A stretch of 64,000 bases of DNA, taken from the NCBI RefSeq assembly GCF_022627955.1, contig NZ_JABXGD010000002.1, positions 310,001-374,000 on the forward strand. Reading direction: 5' to 3'. Shown one piece after another: positions 1-8,288 of the stretch. Source of the DNA: Microbacterium sp. C5A9 (GTDB lineage: Bacteria > Actinomycetota > Actinomycetes > Actinomycetales > Microbacteriaceae). The position numbers and the translations under genes were made by a program. The first letter of the stretch is position 1. Every line of letters begins with the position of its first letter. Under the pieces are notes generated by a model that did not search any database, was not told the DNA's origin, and was given only the letters and a program-made list of their open reading frames with translations.

Positions 1-1014
1 GCGGGAGGGGTGCTGGGCGCGATTGATCGCGACCGCTACTCCGTGATCCCGGTCGGGATCACCCGGGAGGGGGCCTTCGTCCTCGAGGACGACGACCCGG
101 CGAAGTTCCCGCTCGATGCGGCCCACCTGCCCGAGGTCGCGGACAACGGCACACGCATCCTGTGGCCCGAGCCCGGGGGAGACCGCACGCTTCGCGTGGT
201 CCGATCCGACGGCACCACTGAGGGCCTCGGCGAGATCGACATCGTGCTGCCGATTCTCCACGGTCCGCACGGCGAGGATGGCACGATTCAGGGGTACTTC
301 GACACCCTCGAGGTGCCGTACGCCGGCGGTGGTGTGCTCGACTCCGCGCTCTGCATGGACAAGCACTTCATGAAGATCGCGCTGCAGGCCGCCGGATTGG
401 CCGTGGCCCCCTGGGTCACCGTTCGCGCACGGCAGTGGGCTCAGGACCCCGAGTCGGTCCGCCGTGCGGCCGCCGACCTCGGTCTGCCGCTGTTCGTGAA
501 GCCTGCGCGTGCCGGGTCGAGCGTGGGCGTCTCCAAGGTGGAGTCACCGGAGGAGCTCGACGACGCCCTCGCCGTCGCCTTCGCCGAAGATGACAAGGTG
601 CTCATCGAGACGGGCGTCTCGGGGCGCGAGATCGAGGTGGCCGTGCTCGAGGGGAGCGAGGGAATCCGCGCCTCGCTGCCGGGGGAGATCGTGCTCACCT
701 CGCGCGGATTCTACGACTTCGAGGGCAAGTACCTCGGCGGTGACGGCGTCGACGTCGTCTGCCCCGCGGAGCTCTCCGACGGCGAGATCGCTGCGATCCA
801 GGAGGCGGCGGTCCACGCGTTCGAAGCGGTCGACGGACGCGGGCTGGCCAGGGTCGACATGTTCCTCACCACGGCAGGCGAACTCGTCGTGAACGAGCTG
901 AACACCATGCCGGGCTTCACGCCGATCTCGATGTTCCCCAAGTGCTGGGTGGCCTCGGGGCTCAGCTACGGCGACCTGATCTCCGAGCTGATCGAGGCGG
1001 GGCTGCGGCGCTGA
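1..1014 (+). CDS. ddl: D-alanine--D-alanine ligase, 5' end outside window
   Basis: This is an ATP-grasp enzyme that joins two D-alanines for peptidoglycan precursor synthesis in the cytoplasm. The reading frame is open from base 1, so the N-terminus lies upstream; the first visible residues (GVLGAIDRDRY) match the early part of the family. Visible family motifs are DKHFMK (about base 355), the ATP-grasp loop KPARAGSSVGV (about 499-531) and the metal and substrate motif NELNTMPGF near the C-terminus (about 892-918). Only a few dozen N-terminal residues seem to be missing. In actinobacteria ddl often follows gpsA and precedes a DUF3515 gene and thiL, as here. Family assignment is secure; no regulatory information is visible. 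Confidence 0.95.
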   Translation, partial: AGGVLGAIDRDRYSVIPVGITREGAFVLEDDDPAKFPLDAAHLPEVADNGTRILWPEPGGDRTLRVVRSDGTTEGLGEIDIVLPILHGPHGEDGTIQGYFDTLEVPYAGGGVLDSALCMDKHFMKIALQAAGLAVAPWVTVRARQWAQDPESVRRAAADLGLPLFVKPARAGSSVGVSKVESPEELDDALAVAFAEDDKVLIETGVSGREIEVAVLEGSEGIRASLPGEIVLTSRGFYDFEGKYLGGDGVDVVCPAELSDGEIAAIQEAAVHAFEAVDGRGLARVDMFLTTAGELVVNELNTMPGFTPISMFPKCWVASGLSYGDLISELIEAGLRR

Positions 1015-1033
1015 CCGCGATCGCGGCGGGCGC

Positions 1034-1528
1034 TCAGCCCGCCGCGGAGTCGTCGGTGGTGGGAACGCGGTCCGTGCATCGGGCGGTGGCGGGCGCGAGC
1101 CCCGACTGGATGCTCGTCGAGAGGCTCTCGATCACGGTACGGAAGTCGAGCGACTCACCGCGGCGGATGATGACCTCGATGGCGGGATCGCGGCCGTAGG
1201 TCACGAGTCGCTGCCGCTCCTCCTCCTGGTCGAGCACGAGCCAGTCGACGCTGCCGATCGTCGTGCAGACCTCGGTGGAGGGCGCAGGAGGCTCGACTCC
1301 GCATCGGAGGACGACGGTCGGGTCGCCCCATGCTCCCGTCGCCTGGGCGTCGGTCCAGACGCGATCCAGTTCGCCGACCGCATCGGGGAGCAGGACGGAG
1401 ACCTCGGCGCACGCGGGATCGTTGGCGTGGGAGGCGGGCTCGAGGTGGACAGTGGTCGAGCACCCGGAGAGCGCCGCGACGAGTGCCAGTCCGCCGGCGA
1501 CGACGGTGAGACGGCGGAAACGGGGCAT
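1034..1528 (-). CDS. DUF3515 family lipoprotein
   Basis: This 164-residue secreted protein belongs to the actinobacterial DUF3515 family, whose function is unknown. The N-terminus is a lipoprotein signal: basic MPRFRR, a hydrophobic stretch, then a lipobox ending LSGC with Cys23 as the predicted acylated residue. The rest is a small domain with three further cysteines in conserved-looking places (ACAEV, LRCGV, EVCTT) plus one near the end (RCTDR), which suggests disulfides outside the membrane. It is divergent from thiL. Its ATG is exactly 6 nt downstream of a TAGCCT -10 element, so the transcript is probably leaderless. The family's regular position next to ddl and thiL is known, but no mechanism follows from it. 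Confidence 0.85.
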   Translation of the reverse strand: MPRFRRLTVVAGGLALVAALSGCSTTVHLEPASHANDPACAEVSVLLPDAVGELDRVWTDAQATGAWGDPTVVLRCGVEPPAPSTEVCTTIGSVDWLVLDQEEERQRLVTYGRDPAIEVIIRRGESLDFRTVIESLSTSIQSGLAPATARCTDRVPTTDDSAAG

Positions 1529-1534
1529 GCATCC

Positions 1535-1544
1535 AGGCTACCTT
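1535..1544. promoter_or_regulatory. overlapping divergent -10 elements, DUF3515 gene and thiL
   Basis: On the minus strand TAGCCT (1540-1535) is 6 nt before the DUF3515 ATG. On the plus strand TACCTT (1539-1544) is 7 nt before the thiL ATG. The two hexamers share the TA step at 1539-1540, so one duplex segment could open in both directions and start two near-leaderless mRNAs. No clear -35 was identified for either. Confidence 0.55.
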
Positions 1545-1551
1545 TGACTGC

Positions 1552-2547
1552 ATGCCCTCCCGACCCGACGACGATGATCCGCGCCTGGGAGACCTCTCCG
1601 AAGGAGAGATCCTCCGGGCGATCCTCGCCCGGACCGCACCTGCCTCGCACACCCTCCTCGGCCCCGGTGACGATGCTGCCGTGATCGCCGCGCCGTCCGG
1701 CAGCGTCATCGCGACGACGGACACGCTCGTGCACGGTCCGGACTTCCGCCTCGCATGGTCGAGCGGCTATGACCTGGGCTGGAAGTCCGCGGCGGTGAAT
1801 CTCGCCGACATCGCCGCGATGGGGGGCCGTCCCACGGCTCTCCTCGTCGCTCTGGCGGTGCCGCGAGACCTGCGGCTGTCGTTCGTCGAGCGGCTCGCCG
1901 ACGGCCTCCGCGAAGCCTGCCAGTCGCTCGCTCCCGGGTGCGCCGTCGTCGGCGGGGATCTGACCGTGTCCGACGTCCTGACCGTCGCCGTGACCGCGCT
2001 GGGTGACCTCGAGGGACGGCCGCCGGTCACCCGGACGGGCGCCCGGGTGGGCGATGTCGTCGCCGTGGCGGGGGAGCTGGGCCACGCAGCGCTCGGACTC
2101 GCCGTGCTGTTCGGACGATTCCGCGACGGCGAGGTTCCGGTGCCGGTCGACGTCGCTCGGCTCGGTGAGGGGGAGAGGGCGGCTCTCGCGGCTCAGCTCC
2201 GCCCTTCGCCCCCCATCGGTCTCGGTCCCGTCGCCGCGATGGCCGGCGCGACCGCGATGATGGACGTCTCCGATGGTCTCGCTCTCGATGCACGGCGTCT
2301 CGCCGCAGCGTCCGAGGTGACGATCTCGCTCGACGGTTCGGCCCTCGGACGCGATGCGCGGCGTGCTCTGGCCGGAGGCGAGGACCACGCTCTCCTCGCG
2401 ACCTTCCCTCACGGCGTCCTCCCGCCGGGATTCCGGATCATCGGATCAGTGCTCGCTCGCGGTGAGGAGGGGCTGCTGGTCGACGGCGCTCCCGCCGACG
2501 TCACAGGCTGGGACCCCTATCGAGACTGGGACTCCGCCTCGGGCTGA
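1552..2547 (+). CDS. thiL: thiamine-monophosphate kinase
   Basis: ThiL phosphorylates thiamine monophosphate to thiamine pyrophosphate with ATP, the last step of cofactor synthesis. The 331-residue length is typical. Visible family motifs are PGDDAAV (residues 38-44), the DTLVHGPDF segment, the repeated aspartate-rich loops (GGRPTALLV, VGGDLTVSD) and DVSDGLALDARR (about 237-248), which coordinate Mg2+ and ATP in the PurM/ThiL fold. The start sits 7 nt after a TACCTT hexamer, so it is nearly leaderless. The last 31 bases overlap the 3' end of convergent rsmD. No thiamine riboswitch is visible upstream; only about 23 bases separate it from the divergent gene. Confidence 0.95.
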   Translation: MPSRPDDDDPRLGDLSEGEILRAILARTAPASHTLLGPGDDAAVIAAPSGSVIATTDTLVHGPDFRLAWSSGYDLGWKSAAVNLADIAAMGGRPTALLVALAVPRDLRLSFVERLADGLREACQSLAPGCAVVGGDLTVSDVLTVAVTALGDLEGRPPVTRTGARVGDVVAVAGELGHAALGLAVLFGRFRDGEVPVPVDVARLGEGERAALAAQLRPSPPIGLGPVAAMAGATAMMDVSDGLALDARRLAAASEVTISLDGSALGRDARRALAGGEDHALLATFPHGVLPPGFRIIGSVLARGEEGLLVDGAPADVTGWDPYRDWDSASG

Positions 2548-3110
2548 GGTGTCGAGGGCTCCGCCCACCACAGCGTGGTGTCGCCGTACGTCTTCTCCCG
2601 GACGAGTTCGAGACCGGCGGCGGCGAGCTCGGGCGGCGTCGACCGGCGCGCGCGTTCGATGACCACGAGGGCGTCGGGCGACAGCAGAGGAGCGAGCGCG
2701 GTGAGGTCGGCCGTCATCGCCTCGTCGGCGAGGTCGTACGGCGGGTCGGAGAACACCAGATCGAACGGGCCGGAGGCCCGCTGCAGGAACGAGCGGACGG
2801 AGGTCTCGTGCACGCGGGCGGTCGGCAGATCGCCGGCTGCGGCGACGAGCGCCGCGTTCCGGCGCACGACGGCTGCCGCGGGGCGTCCCTGCTCCACGAG
2901 ATCCGCCGACGAGGCACCGCGACTGAGTGACTCGAGTCCCAGCGCACCGGAACCGGCATACAGGTCGAGCACACGAGCTCCGGCGAAGGCGTCGATCGAA
3001 TCGAGAGCGCCGAAGAGCGACTCCCTGACCCTGTCGCTCGTCGGTCTGGTTCCCGCGGGGGGCACACCCAATCGGGCGCCCCGTGCCTTTCCGGCGATGA
3101 TCCTCGTCAC
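2517..3110 (-). CDS. rsmD: 16S rRNA (guanine966-N2)-methyltransferase
   Basis: RsmD methylates G966 of 16S rRNA during 30S assembly using S-adenosylmethionine. The 197-residue protein begins MTRIIAGKARG, typical of the family. It has the SAM-binding loop VLDLYAGSGALGLE (residues 47-60) and the catalytic DPPY (122-125) of N6/N2-type amino methyltransferases. The GTG start at 3110 lies exactly 6 nt below a TATCGT -10 on the minus strand. It is divergent from recG and convergent with thiL, overlapping thiL by 31 bp at the 3' end. In many bacteria rsmD is followed by coaD; here recG and coaD follow on the opposite strand, a familiar actinobacterial arrangement. Confidence 0.95.
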   Translation of the reverse strand: MTRIIAGKARGARLGVPPAGTRPTSDRVRESLFGALDSIDAFAGARVLDLYAGSGALGLESLSRGASSADLVEQGRPAAAVVRRNAALVAAAGDLPTARVHETSVRSFLQRASGPFDLVFSDPPYDLADEAMTADLTALAPLLSPDALVVIERARRSTPPELAAAGLELVREKTYGDTTLWWAEPSTPQPEAESQSR

Positions 3111-3116
3111 CCGTTC

Positions 3117-3122
3117 ACGATA
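3117..3122 (-). promoter_or_regulatory. -10 element of rsmD (leaderless geometry)
   Basis: TATCGT on the minus strand is followed by exactly 6 nt and the rsmD GTG. No convincing -35 was seen. Confidence 0.5.
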
Positions 3123-3159
3123 CGACAGCCCCGGGACATCGGTTGTCGGTGCCGCCTCC

Positions 3160-3165
3160 TAGACT
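3160..3165 (+). promoter_or_regulatory. -10 element of recG (leaderless geometry)
   Basis: TAGACT is followed by exactly 6 nt and the recG ATG at 3172. The predicted transcription start coincides with the start codon. Confidence 0.55.
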
Positions 3166-3171
3166 CGGAGC

Positions 3172-5346
3172 ATGTCGCTCACGCTCGATTCCTCGCTGGA
3201 GGAGGCTCTCGGTGCCACCCCGGCGAAGACCCTCGACCGTGCGTTCGGGATGACATCGGTCGGCGATCTGCTGTCGCATTATCCACGGCGCTACGCGGAC
3301 CCCGGTGAGCTGACCCCGATCCGCGAGCTCCCTCTCGGCGAGACCGTCACGATCGTCGCCGAGGTCCTCTCGTCGAGTGCCCGCGCGATGCGCAACAGGC
3401 GTGGCGCGATGGCGGACGTCGTCATCGGCGACGGCATCGGCAAGATGTCGCTCACGTTCTTCGCCAAGAACCTGGGCGCGGCGAAATGGCGGTCCGAAGA
3501 GCTCGCTGTCGGTCGGCGAGGAGTCTTCTCGGGCAAGGTCGGCGAGTTCAACGGCGTCACGCAGTTCGCGCACCCCGAGTACGAGCTCTTCGACGACGAG
3601 GATGCGGCGCGCCGCCGGGCCGACGCGCGCGCTGCCGTCCTGATCCCGATCTATCCCGCGACCGCGAGCCTGCAGACGTGGCAGATCGCGAAGTTCGTGG
3701 GGCGGGTTCTGGACGCGGTCGACGAGGTACCCGAGCCGCTCTCCGCCGACGTGCGCGCCCGCGAGGAGCTCCTCACGGCGAGGGAGGCGCTCGAGCAGAT
3801 CCACCGTCCGAAGACCCGCAACGACATCGATCCTGCGGTGCGCACGCTGCGCATGCACGAGGCGCTGACTCTGCAGACCGCGCTGCTGCAGCAGCGCGAT
3901 GCGGTGCGGTCGCTCGCGGCGACGGCCCGCCCCGCGAAGCCGGGTGGCCTCCTCGAGCGCTTCGACGCCTCGCTGCCCTACTCGTTGACCCCCGACCAGC
4001 AGACGGTGGGAGATCAGGTCGCCGCCGATCTGGTCGGTTCCTGGCCGATGAACCGCCTGGTGCAGGGCGAGGTCGGCTCCGGCAAGACCCTCGTCGCGCT
4101 CAGGGCGATGCTCCAGGTCGCCGAGTCGGGTGGGCAGGCGGCTCTCATCGCCCCGACCGAGGTCCTCGCCGGTCAGCACCTGCGCTCGATCACGAAGATG
4201 CTCGGTCCTCAGCTCGCACCTCTCGTGATGCCGACGCTGCTGACGGGCCAGATGCCGGCAGCCGAGCGCCGGAAGGCCGCACTCCGCGTCGCATCCGGGC
4301 AGGCGCTCATCGTGGTCGGCACCCACGCGCTGCTGGGCGAGAAGACGACGTTCGCAGATCTCGGGCTCGTCGTCGTCGACGAACAGCACCGGTTCGGTGT
4401 CGAGCAGCGTGAGGCCCTTCGTGCTAAGGGATCGAGCCCGCATGCGCTGGTGCTCACGGCCACCCCGATCCCGCGGACCGTGGCCATGACGGTCTTCGGC
4501 GACCTCGACACCTCGGTGATCCGCACCATGCCGAAGGGACGTGCGGGAATCGAATCGTTCGTGGCGCCCCTCGCCGAGCATCCGCGCTGGTTCAACAGGG
4601 TGTGGGAGCGCGCCGCAGAGGAGATCGCTCAGGGCCGACAGGTCTTCGCCGTGTGCGCGGCGATCGACACGACGAAGAAGACCGCCGAAGCGGGGGAGCA
4701 GCTGGCGCCTCAGCCCGAGGGAGCCTCGGGCCCGCGCTGGGGGGTCGTGCAGCTCGACGAGGCGCTGGCGACGCATCCGAGACTCGGAACCCTGCGTCGC
4801 GCGGTGTTGCACGGACGTATGCCGTCTGATGAGAAGGACGCGGTCATGCAGGCCTTCGCGCGTGGCGAGATCGATCTCCTGCTCGCGACGACCGTGATCG
4901 AGGTCGGCGTCGACGTGCCCAACGCGTCGACCATGATCGTCCTCGATGCCGACCGCTTCGGAGTGTCGCAGCTTCATCAGCTGCGTGGTCGTGTCGGGCG
5001 AGGAGGAGTCCCCGGCCTCTGTCTTCTCGTGACCGAGGCCGAAGAGGGCTCCGTCGCTCGCGAACGCGTCGACGCCGTCGCCGCGACACTCGACGGGTTC
5101 GCGCTGGCGGAGGTCGATCTCGAACTCCGCGGCGAGGGAGACGTGCTCGGGGCCGCGCAGGCCGGGGTGCGCTCGTCACTCAAGCTGCTCCGCGTGGTCA
5201 AGGACTCGCGGCTCATCGTCAAAGCCCGTGAACTCGCGGAGGTCATTCTCGCCGACGACCCGGACCTCGAGGCGAACCCTGGGCTGAAGTCCGCGATCGT
5301 GCGGCGCGTCAGCGACGAGGATCGCGCTGCGCTCGCCAAGAACTGA
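3172..5346 (+). CDS. recG: ATP-dependent DNA helicase RecG
   Basis: RecG is a superfamily 2 helicase that remodels stalled forks and Holliday junctions. The 724-residue protein has an N-terminal wedge/OB region (about 1-240, including the characteristic YPRRYADPGEL), then the helicase core. Walker A is GEVGSGKT (about 299-306). The DEQH box reads VVVDEQHRFGVEQRE (about 401-415). Motif III is LTATPIPRT, and the C-terminal motifs QLRGRVGRGG and the TRG-like segment GEGDVLGAAQAG are present. Length is somewhat short but complete for the actinobacterial form. The gene stands alone on its strand, 30 bp before coaD, which has its own promoter-like element. Confidence 0.96.
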   Translation: MSLTLDSSLEEALGATPAKTLDRAFGMTSVGDLLSHYPRRYADPGELTPIRELPLGETVTIVAEVLSSSARAMRNRRGAMADVVIGDGIGKMSLTFFAKNLGAAKWRSEELAVGRRGVFSGKVGEFNGVTQFAHPEYELFDDEDAARRRADARAAVLIPIYPATASLQTWQIAKFVGRVLDAVDEVPEPLSADVRAREELLTAREALEQIHRPKTRNDIDPAVRTLRMHEALTLQTALLQQRDAVRSLAATARPAKPGGLLERFDASLPYSLTPDQQTVGDQVAADLVGSWPMNRLVQGEVGSGKTLVALRAMLQVAESGGQAALIAPTEVLAGQHLRSITKMLGPQLAPLVMPTLLTGQMPAAERRKAALRVASGQALIVVGTHALLGEKTTFADLGLVVVDEQHRFGVEQREALRAKGSSPHALVLTATPIPRTVAMTVFGDLDTSVIRTMPKGRAGIESFVAPLAEHPRWFNRVWERAAEEIAQGRQVFAVCAAIDTTKKTAEAGEQLAPQPEGASGPRWGVVQLDEALATHPRLGTLRRAVLHGRMPSDEKDAVMQAFARGEIDLLLATTVIEVGVDVPNASTMIVLDADRFGVSQLHQLRGRVGRGGVPGLCLLVTEAEEGSVARERVDAVAATLDGFALAEVDLELRGEGDVLGAAQAGVRSSLKLLRVVKDSRLIVKARELAEVILADDPDLEANPGLKSAIVRRVSDEDRAALAKN

Positions 5347-5364
5347 CGCGGCCGGGGTGTGCTT

Positions 5365-5370
5365 TAGGCT
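5365..5370 (+). promoter_or_regulatory. -10 element of coaD (leaderless geometry)
   Basis: TAGGCT is followed by exactly 6 nt and the coaD ATG at 5377. Confidence 0.55.
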
Positions 5371-5376
5371 GGTCCC

Positions 5377-5874
5377 ATGAGCAGTCGGATCGCCGTCGTC
5401 CCGGGATCGTTCGATCCGCCGACCCTGGGTCACCTCGACGTGATCCGTCGCGCGGCCACACTGTACGACGAGCTTCACGTGCTCGTCGTGCACAACCCCG
5501 GCAAGGAGGCGATGCTTCCCATCGCGCAGCGGATGTCCCTGCTCGAGCAGTCGATCGCCGACGAGGGCATGGACGGCAACGTCATCATCGGGTCGTGGAG
5601 CATGGGCCTTCTCGTGGACTACGCACGCGATGTGGGCGCCGGAGTGCTGGTCAAGGGCATCCGATCGCAGATCGATGTCGCGTATGAATCGCCCATGGCC
5701 ATCGTGAACCGTCACCTCGCCGACATCGAGACCGTGTTCCTGCTGCCCGACCCGGCTCACGCGCTGGTGTCGAGCTCCCTGGTGCGGCAGGTGGCCGGAC
5801 TCGGCGGAGACGTGTCGCCGTTCGTGCCCCCGGCGGTCGCGGCATTCCTCGACACGGGATCCCGCGGCATCTGA
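5377..5874 (+). CDS. coaD: phosphopantetheine adenylyltransferase
   Basis: CoaD transfers AMP from ATP to 4'-phosphopantetheine to give dephospho-CoA, the penultimate step of coenzyme A synthesis. The 165-residue protein has the nucleotidyltransferase signature [11 protein letters not shown] (residues 9-19, HxGH-type site in the form TLGH). It also has [12 protein letters not shown] and the C-terminal ISSS-like segment [16 protein letters not shown] that closes the active site. The start is fixed by good N-terminal alignment to the family and by the 6-nt spacing from TAGGCT. Confidence 0.96.
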   Translation: MSSRIAVVPGSFDPPTLGHLDVIRRAATLYDELHVLVVHNPGKEAMLPIAQRMSLLEQSIADEGMDGNVIIGSWSMGLLVDYARDVGAGVLVKGIRSQIDVAYESPMAIVNRHLADIETVFLLPDPAHALVSSSLVRQVAGLGGDVSPFVPPAVAAFLDTGSRGI

Positions 5875-5931
5875 GCGGCGCACGACCGGGTCCGCTCAGC
5901 TCGGAACCAGCCGCGGAGGCCACGAAGCCGA

Positions 5932-5937
5932 TACCAT
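5932..5937 (+). promoter_or_regulatory. -10 element of the DUF177-rpmF-rnc-mutM operon
   Basis: TACCAT precedes two consecutive GTG codons at 5941 and 5944. The second is exactly 6 nt away, the spacing used by other genes here. Confidence 0.5.
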
Positions 5938-5943
5938 TGCGTG

Positions 5944-6504
5944 GTGCGTTCCCGACTCAATGGCCCTTTCGTCCTCCCCGTCCGCGACATCGTCCGCAAG
6001 CCGGGGGAGATGCGCGAGCATGACTTCACGGTGACGCTGCCCGAGGCCTGGGGCGAGGGCATCGTGTCCTACGAAGCAGGTTCCGAGCTCGATTTCGACG
6101 TGCGTCTGGAGTCGGTCCACGAAGGCATCCTGGTGTCCGGAACAGTCGATGCCGAGTACTCGGGTGTGTGCGGCAGATGCCTCATCGACATCGCTCGGCC
6201 CGTCGAAGTCGAGTTCCAGGAGCTTTTCGCGTATCCTGGTGAGGAAGAAACTGACTTCGAGGTTCAAGACGACCACGTGGATCTTGAAACTCTTGTCAGG
6301 GATGCGGCCGTATTGTCGCTTCCATTTCAGCCGGTGTGTCAGCCGGATTGCCTCGGGCTCGACCCGATTACGGGCGAGCGACTGACCGAGAGCACCGGAA
6401 CGGAGCAGGCCGCTCCCATCGATCCTCGGTGGAGCGCGCTCCAGAAGATCACAGACCAAGACGGCGAGGCAGAGAGCCGCGCCGCCGAGAAAGAAGAGAG
6501 CTAG
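5944..6504 (+). CDS. DUF177 (YceD) family protein
   Basis: YceD-like proteins sit immediately upstream of rpmF in most bacteria and have been linked to 23S rRNA or ribosome accumulation; their biochemical role is not settled. This copy is about 186 residues and carries a CGRC pair near residue 77 and a second pair (CQPDC) near residue 138, resembling a zinc site. The C-terminal tail is charged. Two GTG codons (5941, 5944) could start it. I chose 5944 because it keeps the TANNNT-N6 spacing seen elsewhere; 5941 would add one residue. The stop is 2 bp before the rpmF ATG, so the two genes are cotranscribed. Confidence 0.85.
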   Translation: MRSRLNGPFVLPVRDIVRKPGEMREHDFTVTLPEAWGEGIVSYEAGSELDFDVRLESVHEGILVSGTVDAEYSGVCGRCLIDIARPVEVEFQELFAYPGEEETDFEVQDDHVDLETLVRDAAVLSLPFQPVCQPDCLGLDPITGERLTESTGTEQAAPIDPRWSALQKITDQDGEAESRAAEKEES

Positions 6505-6506
6505 TC

Positions 6507-6716
6507 ATGGCTGGTAACCCCCCGAAGCGCAAGGTCTCCCGTTCGAACACCCGCTCGCGCCGCGCGCAGTGGAAGGCCGAAGCCCCCGCGCTCGTCAAGA
6601 CCATCGAGAACGGCAAGGTCGTCTACAGCCGCCCGCACCAGGCGAAGGTCGTCACCGACTCGCAGGGCACCGAGCTGTTCCTCGAGTACAAGGGCCGCAA
6701 GGTCGCCGACGTCTGA
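6507..6716 (+). CDS. rpmF: 50S ribosomal protein L32
   Basis: L32 is a small structural protein of the large subunit. The 69-residue sequence starts [16 protein letters not shown] and is rich in Arg and Lys. It lacks the four zinc-binding cysteines of the C+ form, so this is the zinc-independent C- type. The AGAAAGAAGAGAG stretch ahead of the ATG serves as a weak purine-rich ribosome-binding region, and translation is likely coupled to the DUF177 gene 2 bp upstream. It is followed by rnc. Confidence 0.95.
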   Translation: MAGNPPKRKVSRSNTRSRRAQWKAEAPALVKTIENGKVVYSRPHQAKVVTDSQGTELFLEYKGRKVADV

Positions 6717-6733
6717 GTCGCGACATCAAGGTT

Positions 6734-7426
6734 GTGACAGAGGTCGACGGAACGACGAGACCTCTCCCTGAGAAGCTCCGCGTCGATATCGACGCGGAGC
6801 TTCTGGAGTTGGCGCTCACGCATCGCTCGTACGCGTACGAGCACGGTGCGATCCCGCACAACGAGCGACTCGAGTTCCTCGGGGACTCGGTCCTCGGGCA
6901 GGCGGTCACCGTGATGCTGTTCACGACCCACCCCGAACTCGACGAGGGATCGCTGGCGAAGCGGCGTGCGAGCGTCGTGTCGACCGTGGCTCTCGCAGAG
7001 GTCGCCCGAGGCATCGACCTCGGGAGCCATCTGCGTCTCGGTCGTGGCGAAGAGCAGACCGGGGGCCGCGACAAGGACTCGATCCTCGCAGACACGATGG
7101 AAGCCGTGATCGGCGCCACCTACCTGTCCGCGGGGCCCGAGGCTGCGACCGAACTGGTCCTCCGACTGACGGCGCCGCTGCTCGCCGATCCCGAGCGCTA
7201 CGGCGCCGCGATGGATCCGAAGACGAGTCTGCAGGAGCTGGCCGCCCGTCAGGGGTCCACGCCGCCCCAGTACTCGGTCGAGGCCAGCGGCCCCGATCAT
7301 GATCGGCGTTTCACCGCCACGGTGGTGGTCGGGGATCTTGCGATGACCGGCAAGGGCAGCAGCAAGAAGACGGCCGAGATGGCAGCCGCGCTCAGCGCGT
7401 GGCGCTTCCTCGACGAACGTGCCTGA
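6734..7426 (+). CDS. rnc: ribonuclease III
   Basis: RNase III cuts double-stranded RNA, including rRNA precursors, using two Mg2+ ions. The chosen GTG at 6734 gives 230 residues, a normal length. The signature ERLEFLGDS (about 44-52) and the second acidic cluster DTMEAVIGA form the catalytic site. A double-stranded RNA-binding domain occupies the C-terminal third (from [14 protein letters not shown], ending with [14 protein letters not shown]). It follows rpmF by 17 bp and its last 8 bases overlap mutM. The start is not certain: ATCAAGG just upstream is a poor Shine-Dalgarno at very short spacing. Confidence 0.93.
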   Translation: MTEVDGTTRPLPEKLRVDIDAELLELALTHRSYAYEHGAIPHNERLEFLGDSVLGQAVTVMLFTTHPELDEGSLAKRRASVVSTVALAEVARGIDLGSHLRLGRGEEQTGGRDKDSILADTMEAVIGATYLSAGPEAATELVLRLTAPLLADPERYGAAMDPKTSLQELAARQGSTPPQYSVEASGPDHDRRFTATVVVGDLAMTGKGSSKKTAEMAAALSAWRFLDERA

Positions 7427-8282
7427 GCTCCCCGAAGTCGAGGTCGTGCGGGCCGGGCTCGCTCCGGCGACGACCGGCTCGCTGATCACCGGCGTCAGCG
7501 TGTTCGACGAGCGCGCCCTCACCCGGCACGCGGCGGGCGCAGCGGATTTCGTCGGCAGGCTCGAGGGCCGCAGATTCACGGATGCCGCGCGTCGTGGCAA
7601 GTTCCTGTGGCTGCCGCTGGATGCCGACGACTCCGCGCTCATCGCACACCTCGGCATGAGCGGGCAGATGCTGCTCCGTCGTCCGGATGCCGCAGCGGAA
7701 CGACATGAGCGCATCCGCATCCACCTCGAGCATCCGCAGCACGGCGAGCTCGCTGTCGTCTTCGCCGACCAGCGCACCTTCGGGTCGCTCGCCGTGGACC
7801 GCCTCGTGAGCGACGGCCCCTCATCCGTCCCGACCCAGGTCGTGCACATCGCCAGGGATCCGCTCGACCCGCTCTTCGATGACGCTCGGTTCCGCCAGAC
7901 GCTGCGCAGCCGGAGAAGCGCGATCAAGAGGGTGCTGCTCGACCAGCAGGTGATCAGCGGGGTGGGCAACATCTACGCGGACGAGTCTCTCTGGGCGGCC
8001 CGCATTCACCCCGAGACCTCGGCGAGCTCCCTCTCGACACCCGCGGTGTCGAGACTCCTCGCCGAGGTTCGATCGGTCCTCGCCAAAGCCCTGGCCGAGG
8101 GCGGCACCAGCTTCGATGCGCAGTACGTGAACGTCAACGGCCAGGCCGGCTACTTCGCGCTTTCCCTCAATGCCTACGGGCGCGGGGGCCAGCCCTGCCC
8201 CCGCTGCGGCGGACTGATCCGCCGTGAGGCGTTCATGAATCGCTCGAGCCACTACTGCCCGCGGTGCCAGCGGCGTCGCTGA
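7419..8282 (+). CDS. mutM: formamidopyrimidine-DNA glycosylase
   Basis: MutM (Fpg) removes oxidised purines such as 8-oxoguanine and nicks the abasic site. After Met removal the protein begins PELPEVE, with the catalytic proline and glutamate. The 287-residue length is normal. The zinc finger is at the C-terminus, with Cys260, Cys263, Cys280 and Cys283. The helix-two-turn-helix motif is visible at [15 protein letters not shown]. The GTG start overlaps the rnc stop by 8 bp, so the genes are translationally coupled. It converges on the FtsX-like gene 6 bp away with no visible terminator. Confidence 0.96.
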   Translation: MPELPEVEVVRAGLAPATTGSLITGVSVFDERALTRHAAGAADFVGRLEGRRFTDAARRGKFLWLPLDADDSALIAHLGMSGQMLLRRPDAAAERHERIRIHLEHPQHGELAVVFADQRTFGSLAVDRLVSDGPSSVPTQVVHIARDPLDPLFDDARFRQTLRSRRSAIKRVLLDQQVISGVGNIYADESLWAARIHPETSASSLSTPAVSRLLAEVRSVLAKALAEGGTSFDAQYVNVNGQAGYFALSLNAYGRGGQPCPRCGGLIRREAFMNRSSHYCPRCQRRR

Positions 8283-8288
8283 TTCGCC

